Of a stretch of DNA of 64,000 nucleotides, positions 34,348 to 45,191 are shown piece after piece; the first letter of the stretch is position 1, and every line of letters starts with the position of its first letter. Position numbers and translations under genes: made by a program. Under the pieces are notes generated by a model that had not been told where the DNA came from, did not search any database, and saw nothing but the letters and a program-made list of their open reading frames with translations. Source of the stretch: Agelas oroides (Eukaryota; Porifera; Demospongiae; Agelasida; Agelasidae); the NCBI GenBank assembly GCA_949130485.1, contig OX422183.1, positions 24,629,316 through 24,693,315 on the forward strand, given 5' to 3'.

Positions 34348-34878
34348 TCATTTTTTGTAGCCCTGTCCCAAGTCCACCCCATGCCTCTCTTCTAGCTTAC
34401 ACAGAGGACCCATCTTGGTGAAAGCTAGGTTGTGCTTAGCTATCAGGTAAGCAATGTCGAACTTTCGCTTCACCTTCAGCGCAGCGTCATCATCAAGATT
34501 GTGCAGAGCATTAGCTATCGGCGCGTATTGGTAGCAGCATGATCTTTGTAGCTGGACGATCGCAGGTTCTTCGAACCAACTACAAATGCCGAGTCGTAAG
34601 CTGCGCATGCCTCGCAGCTTCTCGTTGAACTGAATGCACATAGAGCACTTCAGCGTCGCCACATAGTCGCAATCAGCCTTCTCGTACTTAAGCCATGCAG
34701 ATGTACTCATCTCTCTGTCGCTCTCTGTGATCCACTTCTGAACCGTTTTCACCGATACCCCTGGCTTCTTCGCCGTAGTCTTGCGTAGCCAGATTCTCGC
34801 AGGGAGAGTCTGGCCACGCGAGACTATCTTCGCCGGTGGAACCTTGTCAGAACAAGCTGCACGCTTTTGTCCAGACAT
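34348..34878 (-). CDS. hAT/BED-type transposase-like N-terminal ORF (relic or domesticated copy)
   Basis: The likely start is ATG at 34878 (MSGQKRAACSDKVPPAKI); the frame upstream of it opens on a GTG and is not convincing. Motifs are GVSVKTVQKWITE, the C-x2-C of a BED-like zinc finger (LKCSMCIQFNEKLRGMR), YAPIANALHNLDDD, and FDIAYLIAKHNLAFTKMG followed by LCKLEERHGVDLGQGYKK and stop. I remember this set from multicopy hAT-related proteins of marine invertebrates (ZNF862/KIAA1586-like). Residues between FNEKLRGMR and YAPIANAL do not look like the family, so the second half of the finger seems lost or frame-shifted. The RNase H-like core is absent. A short hairpin repeat is embedded in frame near the N-terminus (34783-34826). 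Confidence 0.65.
   Translation of the reverse strand: MSGQKRAACSDKVPPAKIVSRGQTLPARIWLRKTTAKKPGVSVKTVQKWITESDREMSTSAWLKYEKADCDYVATLKCSMCIQFNEKLRGMRSLRLGICSWFEEPAIVQLQRSCCYQYAPIANALHNLDDDAALKVKRKFDIAYLIAKHNLAFTKMGPLCKLEERHGVDLGQGYKK
34783..34826. repeat. GTAGCCAGACTCTCGC-type hairpin repeat inside an ORF
   Basis: The reverse-complementary halves GCGTAGCCAGATTCTCGC and GAGAGTCTGGCCACGC are separated by a few bases. The same hairpin lies at about 20600-20636, and a half copy at about 37924-37941. In the hAT-like ORF it encodes LPARIWLRKT; in the 20.6-kb copy the same strand sense gives LERVWLRKT. Confidence 0.75.
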
Positions 34879-34984
34879 TTTGTCCGCCGCGTACGAGATT
34901 GATTGGTCACATGGCATAATTACCCGGAAATTGTCCGATGACTGGACATTATCACAAGCACTGCCATGGGTATTCTTAATACAC

Positions 34985-35250
34985 GGGACAGAGGAAGCAT
35001 TGGATATCTGAGTGCTAGTATCATGGTGCACTTACCCCAGGAATGAAACATTGGTTCATCAACATGTCATCATCAGCAGCTACACCATCTTTACTGTGAC
35101 TCCATAAGGCATCCCCTTGCTTACATTCTACATGCCTACATATAAAATCATTGTATTGAGCATACTACAGTACTTCTGGTTATGATATGCACATTAACCC
35201 ACGAGTATAAAGCAGGTGAAGGTGTGCCTTGCTAGATTTGATATAATAAA
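34985..35250. repeat. Dispersed repeat family C, copy 1
   Basis: GTGCACTTACCCCAGGAATG, ATATAAAATCATTG, TATTGAGCA and AAGGTGTGCCTTGCTA occur in this order. The same order appears at about 38700-39020, and a partial copy at about 39385-39505. No coding capacity or clear ends. Confidence 0.7.
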
Positions 35251-35828
35251 CAAGTGAAGTTTTCAAATGAAAACAAAATGAAATAGGGATGCAATTTTCA
35301 AAAAGCAAGCAAACCGTATAGTAGTTATGCATGGGTATGAGTATATTGAATAGTGATGTGAGGATCACTTTGCTCTAGCTGTTTTACATTGTAGGTAACA
35401 TTCAACAGGATGGTTTGGAGACAGTCATGTGCATAAGCAGCAGAAGGCACTTGAGATTGGGGGGTCACATGACTATAACCATGCAGCAACTAGGGGGTTC
35501 TGGGGGCATGCCTCCTCAGAAATATTTTCTGAATTAGATGCTCTAAGATCGCTTCTGGGAAAATTTTTGGACCAAACATGATATGGGTACTCTTTCACAT
35601 ATACGTATAATATATATATACAAAAACAGGCTATGGTGCAAGGGCTTGACATGCGGCAGCAAAGAAAATCAGCAATGGCAGAAAAGACCACGGTGTGAAA
35701 CAATTTACACTTACCTCACCAGCCAGCCAGCTAACTTTGACTAGTACATAGCATTAGTGAATGTTCTTCAGAGGAACTACTTTGAGTTAAACCCAGACAC
35801 TGCTTTGCAAAGCAGCAAAAGCCTTCAT

Positions 35829-35931
35829 TCTGTCAAGGAAAACAGATATCTCTCCTAAGGCAGACCTCAAGGACCTGAACTATGCTGAAATACAGGCCAC
35901 AGTAGCAGACACCCCCTTGCTTGATTGATGG
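35829..35931 (+). pseudogene. Short coding-like scrap, unassigned
   Basis: An open plus-strand stretch reads FILSRKTDISPKADLKDL and then NYAEIQATVADTPLLD before a stop. No upstream exon or domain. Probably part of a decayed element. Confidence 0.2.
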
Positions 35932-36229
35932 TTGGAATGTCTAGTATAGTTCGCATGCATGTGTGAACTTAGGCATATGTAAATCCATACATGCTTGTTA
36001 ATTACCATGAGTTTGCAATCACAAACTAGTGTGTATATATACATGTGGTTCATCCCTCACTCACATTCACCCTTTCAATGTCCTGCACTCACCTACTAAT
36101 AATACCTAGATATAAAACCTAATAAAACAAGGGCTGCCATTAATTGCCAGCACTTTTCCTTGCTGCAATACAGTCTGGTGGCAATTTTTTGAAAAACAAA
36201 TCCCAACAGCTGCTAGAGTTGGAAGCTAC

Positions 36230-39200
36230 CTGCAATCTGTTCCCTGTGAATTCTCCAGGGTGGAGTGGCTGCTCCTCAAACCTTGAGATGAATTTGCGGA
36301 TCACTGCTCCTGAATCTTTTGTGAGGGGGATGGCATTAGTTACGTGGTACTCCAGGAGCTCACGAATTGAGGAATGTGCCTCATACCCAAATTGAAACTT
36401 GGTTTGCCCATTTTCCTATGATAAAAAAAAAACAATGTACATTCACAATCTGACTTCTAATTATAGTAATCTGTAGTGGATACTTGATTATTTCATTGAT
36501 CTAAAGTTACATGATCATCCAAAAAACAGACAACAAAATTGTGACTGTAAAATACTAAATGGGTACAAGCTGTACTTGTATCAATGTTCTCAAATCACAC
36601 AACCTGCAATCTCAGAGCATCAAAATGTCAAAAATTTCCTGGGGGAGCATGCTCCCAGACTTGCATGCTTATGACGTTAAGCATGCATACTGGCACGCAC
36701 ACATCCATGTAATCCCCCTTCTCAAATCCTGGCTATAGGGCTGCTAGTGACAGTGCATTACACACCTGGGTGTACATTCTTGTGGCCACCCGTTGTATAA
36801 TTATCTGAGTGCATTTGAACACAAAGATTTAATGCCCACGTGCACTTGAGCCATCAAAAGACCACAAGCGAATACAAGTCATTGAAGCACACATAGAAAC
36901 TTACTTCTGGTTTATGAGAGCTACCTCAACTATGGAGCATGATGGACAAGGCAGGCTGCCACATGTACAGATGGCAGAAACTATGCACAGTGGTTGATGT
37001 CACTTCAGATAACATCCGTCTATTATCGGCCAGTTAGTTTACAAACAACAGGAGCGGAAATTTGCCTACAATTCAAATAATTACCAAGGATATTTGACTT
37101 TATCTGTTCGACGGCAGCTTAGAGGAACATGAAAAAGCTGATGAGTCATTCCTCGTGTCTGAGTTCCCCAATGATCCTTTCAAACGACGAGTAAGCATGG
37201 CCAGAAATAGGGGGACATTTCCGGTTCAATAAATTATCTCGATGATATGTAACCTTGCACGTGTACTAATCCATATACTAATTCTTTTACTATAGAGAAC
37301 TACTGGTTCTACTCACTTTTATTGAGCTACTCACAAATCAAGGTCCTGGAACTGGAATACAAGGCATGAAACTGCTACAAAGATCACAAAAAGCAAAAAA
37401 AGGTAATGCCGAATTTGCAAACTCAAGACTTCCTTTAGCAAATAACTAGCCTAGTTACTGTACTAGCCGACACGTATTTTTCATTTTTGTCATTTTTACC
37501 AGCTCATACTGTGCCTACCCGTTGCTTTTTTTCTTACATCAAGGTTCTAAATGTCTTATTTACGACGGTTTTAGCCAAAATATACTTAGTTGTGACCATA
37601 AAAATTTGTCTAGAATTTGCACAAATGGGTCAAAGTACCGATAAAAATAAGTACAAATTTTAGCATGGTGTGCATGTGCACGACCATGATCTTCAAATGG
37701 TTTTAGCGCTGGAGCTGTTTGAGGCTACGTGTAACTCCAGAAACAATGATCGACAGTAAGTTACTCTGTTACATAAATAAACTATGACAGAGAATTGATA
37801 TTGTTTAGCCGCTTGCCAGTGCATCATTTCTGGCCATGGTTGCAGACAAACTGCACTTGTACGGTGATTGCCATATTCTTCCTTCAGCACTAGCTTAGTT
37901 TCCATTTTAGAACCTCTTTCCTCATGTAGCCAGACTCTCGCTAGAAATGCCCTACACCCCCCCCCCCCCCCCCCCCCCCCTCCGGGACTTAGCAAGTGCA
38001 AAATGCGGAGGTTTACCACGTGCTCAGCGCACGTAGCTACTCCAACGCAGCGCACATCTCTTTATCAATCACTGCTTCATGTCCTGCAAATATAAAGCAC
38101 TCAAATCTGCAGCTCCCAAGAGACAGTTCTGTGGCAGTGCCTCATATACAAAGGCTGATTCTGAAAGGAAGGGCTCTGAGAAACAACAATACGATGAATC
38201 GCCTTAGTTACTGTCCAGCTGCCATAAATTTTGCGTGGTTATGGTGGTCTCCGACAGCCTCAGAAGCACTCTCATACGGTCTAAATTTCAAAATTTTCCT
38301 GGGGGACCATGCCCCCAGACCCCCCTAGAACACTATGCACCATATGCGCACAGAAACTGCGTGTGCTGTGCGCGCCGCATGGCTGCAACAAAAAAACACT
38401 TGATGTATGCCCCCCTCTTCTTAAAACCCTGGATCCACCCCTGATGCGAGACTCAACATGTGCACACGTTCACATCCACCTGAATTCAGTGGTGTGCATC
38501 AAATAGCACAGATTTGAGCCATAGGTTATCCATGGCATGATTTGTACCAGTGGCCAATAATTACACAATAATTAAAATGTAAATCAAAGGATTCACGTAA
38601 TATTTACACCCCAAGATGCGAATGAAAGGATTCACATAATTACACCCCAAGATGCAACTTAAAGGTAATTACACCCCAAGATGCAACTTAAAGGACCCGT
38701 GTAAATAATATAACACACAGGCCAGAGGAAGCGTTGGACATCCAATCTGAGTTGATATTCGTTAATGGCATTAATTGTGCACTTACCCCATGAATGAAAC
38801 TTTGGTAAACCAACAGCTCTCCCTTCACCAGCTACACCACCCTCACCCCTCACAGCAACTCCCGAAGCAATTTTTCCGCGTACGTGACGTCACGCGTTCA
38901 ATATATGCTACGTATAAAATCATTGCTACGTGTATTGAGCACGCTATTGAGCGCGCTACTGTGCTTCAGGCTGCGTAACGCGCGGGCATAACCAGGTTAA
39001 GGCGTGCCTTGCTATTCACAATTGATAAACTTATGTCTGGCTCCTCCCTTGAGGGTAAAGTTAAGCCTTATGCTAATGTAAAGCCTTTTAGCTATAAATA
39101 CCAGTGAACTGCATTTTGATATAAACGATTTCATAAAGTTTTTAGATAAGTAGTGCTTACCTCACATCTTGTCAAATATGATCACACAGTAACATGGTGC

Positions 39201-42200
39201 TTGGTGCAGATCCACATGTGTTTTGTGCTGTTAATAAGTAGCAATGAACTGCATTTGCTAAAGCCTATTACCAAAGTTTTTACCTACGCACCACTGAATT
39301 CTAAAGTGTTTGAGCTAAGGAAAACCTGCAGCACTAAACTGCTTATGAGCATCTTGGGGTGCGGTTACTTTGCTAATATAAATAATATAATATAAGATAC
39401 ACAGGCCAGAGGAAGGATTGGATCTCAAATCTAAGTGCATATTCATTAGTGCCATGGTGCACCTATCCCAGGAATGAAACTTTTGTTCACCAACCAGCAT
39501 TGGAAAGTGGTGCTAAATGAGAAAACAATAAATGGTCTCCGTGTTTGCTCGCACGTTTTCCTCATGTGTGCGGTAGTAATGTTATGTCTACCTCACTGAT
39601 GTGAAGTAGGTGCTATGTAAACTGAACGTTACTATGTTAGCAGTACGAGGTGGTCTAACGGTTAGGGTTCGATCTCAACATTGGGCAGCACTCTTGTTTT
39701 CACTTCCTGTATCACTGTTAATGGGCTCCCTTTCCTTCCGGACAATAGTAGATGCGTGGCAGCACTTTGATTTATTTTTAAGCCTGTACTGAAGGTTATG
39801 CAGTCAACTCATGTCTGGCTCCTCCCTTCAACCCTAAGGATGAGGCAGTGAGCCATTCAGCAAAACTGAACCACAAAGCCTACTAACAAAGCTTTTATCT
39901 ATGTAGCACTGAACTCTAAAGTGTTCGTCTCATAGTAAACCTGCAGTACTAACCACTTGCGAGAATCTTAGGGTGCGGTTATGCTCGATATAATAGCAAA
40001 ATTTATGCATTGCTGATAGTTGATGCTAGAGGGCGATAAATGAGGAGCGACTGCACGGTCTTTATGAACCTCTTGTTGTGTTATTGAAGGTAGAATACTC
40101 TTTTAAAGTGCGTAATGGTACGAAACAGGCCCTGACCTTCATGCACAGGGTTGTATGTAGCCACCCGTCCGGTTAGTCCGGTTTCAACCGGACCACTTTT
40201 CCCCTCACCCGTGGCTTGCTTGGCATCGCCAACTAGCGCCATTGGTCGGCGGACCCATGCAAGGCCCCAAAGCGCACACATGACATGTTGAAACTTGTGA
40301 GCTGCGAACAGTGTGAAAAACTCTTCTGAGTCTTCCAACAACTTTCCATTCCTCCAGCCAAATGATTATAGTCTCACAGCCTCATCTGCAAAGGGTGTGG
40401 CTTGCAAGATTATAGCAAACGGTCGGAAAGCCGAAACCAGTGTTGTACGACACAATGGACAGAAAGGGTAGAATTCATACATGTGAAACTCGGTCGTGTG
40501 GCCTCCGAGAAGCATCGTATTGACCCATAAATGGTCCCAGAAGCAATCTCATACCCTCTAAATTCCAAAAATTTTCTGGGGGCATGCCCTCATGCAGACC
40601 CCCCTAGCTGTAGCATGCTTACATGTACACATGCACTACGAACCTGACCACTCCAAACGTGGTGGCTATGGCCCTGATGCAGAACCTTGAACTTAGTTCT
40701 AGAAGTAAAAAAGCTAAGTTATGGTCTGAGGCATAAACCTCAGCCGATAAATGAAGAATTGCACTACCTAATCTACTTTGTGATTTGTATTTTGCAAGGT
40801 CAATGCAAAACACTGTACCAGACCTCTTCCCTCTCTAGCGGAATGGGTTGTGGCTACATGAGACTACGTGAGACTACCTAGTCAACACATCTAATTTGGT
40901 GCACTAGGGACTGATCAACACAAAGCCTAAGTATGAATTGTAATGGTTGATTACCGCCCCTTGTGCGACTACATTCTCTCATCACTGCATGTGATGAGAT
41001 CTCCCACGTCTTCTCCCTCTGTATATGCATATAGGAAGCAGTAAATTCCTGGAGGTGGCAATGGTCCAGGATGAGTCTACCATGAATATGCACACTGTGG
41101 CTACTTGATTGTTTAACTGGGAGATTTTACCACATGAGAGACATCATTGTCTGCCTAAGCAGAGGGGAGGGGTGTGGAGAATCCTTGTGCTTTCCTGATA
41201 AGGAAAATCTCTCAGGACCTTCCTTTGTAAAGTGCTCCAAAGATGACGGAAAATTCTGAGAACAAAGCTAGTATAATGGCATGCATTCCTGTCTCTTCCA
41301 TATGAAATTTTGTCCACTTCACTGGGAAAACTGCACAAGTTCTTATTGTCACACTGTCCTTCTCTATTTGACTCTTGGAGACACACCTGAAGAGAAATTG
41401 TCCCTTCTTCCCAAAGTCATTACTTGATTTCAAGGAGGTCAACACAGGTGACTGAAGTGAAAGATGGTGATGTTTCAGTAGGTTCATTATCTGATACAGA
41501 GACCACTTACACTCCATTCCTTGATTAACATGCCTTGGATAGCTCCCACAGAAGTGAATTCATCTCCCCCAGTATAACATATGCATAATTATATTATTTT
41601 ATAAGTCACAAAAAAGTTTTCTGAACGAAATGCATGTAGGGATGGAACTCCGTAAAACCAACCAAACTAGATGGGAATGACACCACAATACTTTCAGACC
41701 ATCCCTACGTCTTGTGCCATTTTGCCAACTATGCATTGATGTGCATGGAGAGTGAGTTGCGTTCATGGCAGATACGATCTGTCTTGTATGCAAAAACTGT
41801 AAAGTGCATGAGCAGTGCTGAGTCTGTATGACATGCATGCTGGAGTGTGAGTTATGTTGTGAACTTTTGTTGCAGCTGCATGAACAGGGCAGATATGGGT
41901 TGTCTTGTATGTGGAAGGCTGTAGAGTGAGCAGTGCTGAATGCCTTGTTGATGTGTAGTTATGCATTCATTTAGTGGGTGTGAATAGGCTAATTTACATG
42001 TAGAGAGTTTTGTGGAGTGCATAGAGGTATATATACTCCATTGAAGGCATTGGCTGGTATTGATTTTTTCCCAAACATCTAGCAGGTGCTTCAAATCGCA
42101 TGCACACTCGCTGTCACAAGTGCGGAGTGTGAATGCTCCGTGAGTTGATTGCATTATCTAAAGACATAGCTACCAGCGAAGCATTATGCTCAAAGAATGC

Positions 42201-45137
42201 CTGAATGGTTTGGAGATGGTGTATGCCCACAGAAATATTCCCTGCCCTCCTGAGGCAGTAGTGGACAAGTTTGCCTTTCTGAGGCCAAGAAAACTTGAAC
42301 TGGACAACCCATTTGAATGAACTGATGTGTTATTTATCTTGACAAAACTTCACAGTGCTGTTACTTATGATGTGGTTTAAATTTACCATGGCCAAAGAAA
42401 AAACCAGCCATTATGTTATACTTTGCATGTTGTTGCATCATACTGGTGCGATATGTGATTAGGGGTGTGGTCTAACAATTTGCTAAAATTTGCTCACATG
42501 CTTTGTGCACACCTGTAGTCCACTTTAATAGGTCCTAGATCCATCTCTGCTCTATTTAATCTTGTTCACTTAACCCTTTAGGTCCTTACTCCACGTGGTA
42601 TAGCTGCTGACAGACTGTGCTTCAAGAGCATGTAGCGCTGCTCAATACACCCTACGACGATAATTACAGCATTCAACAGCCTCGGGGGTATGCCCCGATG
42701 GTTATTTATAATGATTATTGCTCTGGGCAGGAAGAGGTGGGATGCGAGGGGCGGGGCCATCTCCGAGGTAGCCACGCGGTAAGCGTGTTAGTCGTAGCTT
42801 TCAGAAACTGTTTGTTTTCATGTTTCCTGCCGCTAATCGCTTCACTGCTGGAGAGAAGAGGTTCATAGTAACTCACAACAGGAGTGCTACTCCAGGTAAG
42901 CTCGGACCAAAAGGCCGTTTTACTTGTACCGTTCGATCAACGTTATCGCAGGCACACCGTCTCTGTTTTGACAGCTGCTTGCTCCGGTGTACAGGACCCT
43001 AGCCCGCCTTTATTACTAGAGCCTGAGAGAGAGGAAGTACTAATAAACTAACTGTAATAATGTCAGCGCTTGGGCAGAAAGCGTTACGAAGAGAGAAGCC
43101 ACAAAATAGTTCAATGTCAAAATGTTGCAGATCTGCAACATTCGGACTTAAAGGGTTAAGCAACCTACTTGTGTTATCTATAATACATTTTGTGCACTCA
43201 CAAGTTAGTTATGAAGCTAAACTGTAACTAGCAAGCTAACATGCAGTCACCCAATCCCCTTTTCCAACACTGTCAGTTGCACTTCTATTTCCTATTATGG
43301 CAGGGCCGTAGCAAGCTATATGAAAAGAGTGTGGCAAAAGTCTCACATACTGCGTGGTTAAGCACGCAGCAACTAAGGGCTCCCCCATAAATTTTGCAAA
43401 TCAGATGCTTGGAGATCACTTCTCTGACCAGTTTTGGCCATATATTTTGTAATTATTGGGTGTCCACGCTGTGCAAATTGTTAGCGCATGCAGCAGCTAA
43501 TAGTTATATGAAAGGTGTCTGTGGACACGACACTCCATGCAGCAAAAATTCTGAAATTAGGGATTACTTCTTACCTGTGGTTATTGGCAAGCAGGATTCA
43601 GATTCACAGGACAACCGTGTGAAACCACATTTAGTGATTACAATTTCTGCATAAGTGGTAATTACTGCCAGAAGAAAACAGGTTGGCTTCATGTCACGTT
43701 TTGAATGGGCCAAAATGGCAGTAAGCATTCCAAAAATTCTGCTGCTTTTCATCTGTTTAGGAGCATGATGTTTCTACTAAGATGGGTAGTTTTTCGGGAA
43801 GGCCCAGCTTAGCTACTAGATTTCACATCTAAAAGTGTGCATGTGCAAGTTGAGTCATGATATGGTCCGTGGAAATTAGCGGTCATACCAAAACCTAAGC
43901 TTCCCGACTGCTTGCTACGACTATGTAGGATAACTATCTTAGTGTCTCAAATTTCAGCTGGATCTTTCTACTCAGTCACATGTCATAGCTTACTCCAGCA
44001 TGTTTTGCTTTGAATGCTTGTCCAGTGTTCGTGTAGACCGCATCTGAGCTGTTGCCATATAAAAATGGAGGATGATGCAGCTATTAAATAGGAAAGAGCT
44101 GGAAATACCAAGAATAGAACAGTTTTGGTCAACAGGTGCTTGATTTTCTTTGTTGCTGTTCTTTATTTTTTTTTGACTCAATGCTATTGTTAGCCTTAGC
44201 AATTGTTTAACTGATTATATGCTAAGTTTAATAGAATTTAATTAACCCCAAATGCGGAAGCTTTTAATGTCACGTGAGGTCAACAATTACTATGAAAATA
44301 TAAGCACCAGAGAAGTTGAAGAAAGCTCTCCAGAGTTAGAAAAGGGATTGAAAAGGCTTCATATCGCTTAATTTGTACCTAGGAAAGTGTTCGTGAAACA
44401 CATGGCACCTGGTTCTTATGGTTGGTTGCTGTGTGTACCGTCTTTGGCTTTTCTCATTGACAGTGAGATGTAGCCTCAGAACTATCTTGACAGGTATGAA
44501 GCCTGAGGTCCGCTGTACCTTTGTAGCTAGTGTTGTGTCTCTTTTCATAGGCGTTGAGAAGAAAACGTGGCCAATAAGTCACTTCTGCAAATGAGTCGAT
44601 CGACGACCTACATGGATTCTCACGCTTACTATGCTCCGCCCCTCGAGGGCTTCTGAATGAAACCTCACATATTACTAGGGGAGGCTCCACTATAACCACA
44701 GACAGGATACAAAGCTTGTTGCTAAGAGCCCATGGCTGTAATAAAGCCCAAGTGCATCTGTGACACTTATAAGTGTCTATCGCGCTTTGACGTATTGACG
44801 CTTACAAGCGTCCATCGTGTATAATTGGTTAACCCTGCTTTTTCCAAAACTTAAATTTTCACTTGAGAGACAGACAGGCAGACAGAATGATGCATGCATG
44901 TACAGACTAATTAGGGTCATATGATACCCAATCACCAAGAGTTCAACTTACATCAGTGGTTTGTGAGATGACAAAGTGTCTCGCCTGGTTGTTATTGCAG
45001 TAGGTGAGGACATACTTGTTCAGCCGGGTGCTGTACCTCACCAGGTAGTCTCCATTCACCTTACACTTGCTTTCTGCTACTTTGCGGTCAATGTTGCCAA
45101 AGAACCACTCCTCATCCTCTACCTTTATCTCGTGAGG
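36230..45137 (-). CDS. SH2 domain encoded by two exons of 186 nt each
   Basis: Exon 45137-44952 follows an acceptor next to a (CA)n run. It encodes PHEIKVEDEEWFFGNIDR, the GDYLVRYS core with the phosphotyrosine-binding arginine (FLVR motif; here YLVR), and YVLTYCNN with RHFVIS. The donor is GAT/GTAAGT. Exon 36415-36230 continues in phase 0 with ENGQTKFQFGYEAHSSIR, ELLEYHVTNAIPLTKDSG and a linker FEEQPLHPGEFTGNRLQ, donor CAG/GTAGCT. Together they make one complete SH2 fold with a conserved W at the start and a YHV helix end. SH2 domains bind phosphotyrosine peptides in the cytosol. FES/FER-like kinases have similar SH2 domains, but no kinase exon follows before the TRP exons on this strand. 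The 8.5-kb intron between the exons is full of repeats. Confidence 0.8.
37099..37189 (+). other. Exon-like open stretch, unassigned
   Basis: The plus strand reads LFDGSLEEHEKADESFLV and then SEFPNDPFKRR, followed by a donor-like GTAAGC. No acceptor or upstream exon is clear. The sequence after it (37200-37350) is a dispersed repeat also found at about 61610-61755, so this may be transposon debris. Confidence 0.25.
37200..37350. repeat. Dispersed repeat shared with 61610-61755
   Basis: GCCAGAAATAGGGGGACATT through GAACTACTGGTTCTACTCAC to ACTCACAAATCAAGGTC is nearly identical in both places and in the same orientation. Confidence 0.85.
37957..38443. mobile_element. hAT-type MITE (GGATCCRCCCCTG end), left end replaced by a poly-C run
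   Basis: The interior and right end (CTGGATCCACCCCTG) match the element at 48193-48701 over about 480 bp. The left end is a run of more than 20 C (37959-37981), and the expected CAGGGGCGG tip is missing. Just outside, 37924-37941 is a half copy of the GTAGCCAGACTCTCGC hairpin. Confidence 0.8.
38700..39020. repeat. Dispersed repeat family C, copies 2 and 3 begin
   Basis: Copy 2 of the family at 34985-35250; a partial third copy follows at about 39385-39505 (GTGCACCTATCCCAGGAATG). A short tandem of ACACCCCAAGATGC units precedes it at about 38608-38690. Confidence 0.65.
39506..44951. other. Candidate SH2-gene intron; repeats, no confirmed exon
   Basis: A CG-rich stretch near 40150-40260 holds the inverted motif GTCCGGTTTCAACCGGAC. 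hAT-MITE-like scraps are at about 40500-40620, 36600-36660 and 43310-43450. A 101-codon minus-strand ATG frame at 41212-41517 has no recognisable domain. Repetitive TGCATGC-type words occur at 41830-42130. Another CG-rich patch is at 42590-43030. Confidence 0.4.
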
Positions 45138-45138
45138 C

Positions 45139-45188
<50 letters not shown>
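45138..45188. repeat. (TG)n microsatellite at the SH2 exon acceptor
   Basis: About 47 bp of TG on the plus strand, that is (CA)n on the coding strand, directly before the acceptor of the first SH2 exon. Length changes here could alter splicing. Confidence 0.95.

Positions 45189-45189
<1 letters not shown>

Positions 45190-45191
<2 letters not shown>

Noticed and set aside
37693-38055. 120-codon ORF with a poly-glycine run
   Set aside because: The glycines come from the poly-C tract between two repeats.
39650-39695. tRNA gene suggested by GGTCTAACGGTTAGG and GGTTCGATC
   Set aside because: Box-like words are present, but the spacing is too short and no cloverleaf forms.
41212-41517. 101-codon ATG ORF on the minus strand
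   Set aside because: Open and with an ATG, but no domain, splice support or repeat relation was found. Kept only as a note.
36230-45137. FES/FER-type tyrosine kinase gene
   Set aside because: The SH2 domain would fit, but I found no kinase motif downstream on the strand and the linker after SH2 does not resemble those kinases. The possibility stays open if exons were missed.
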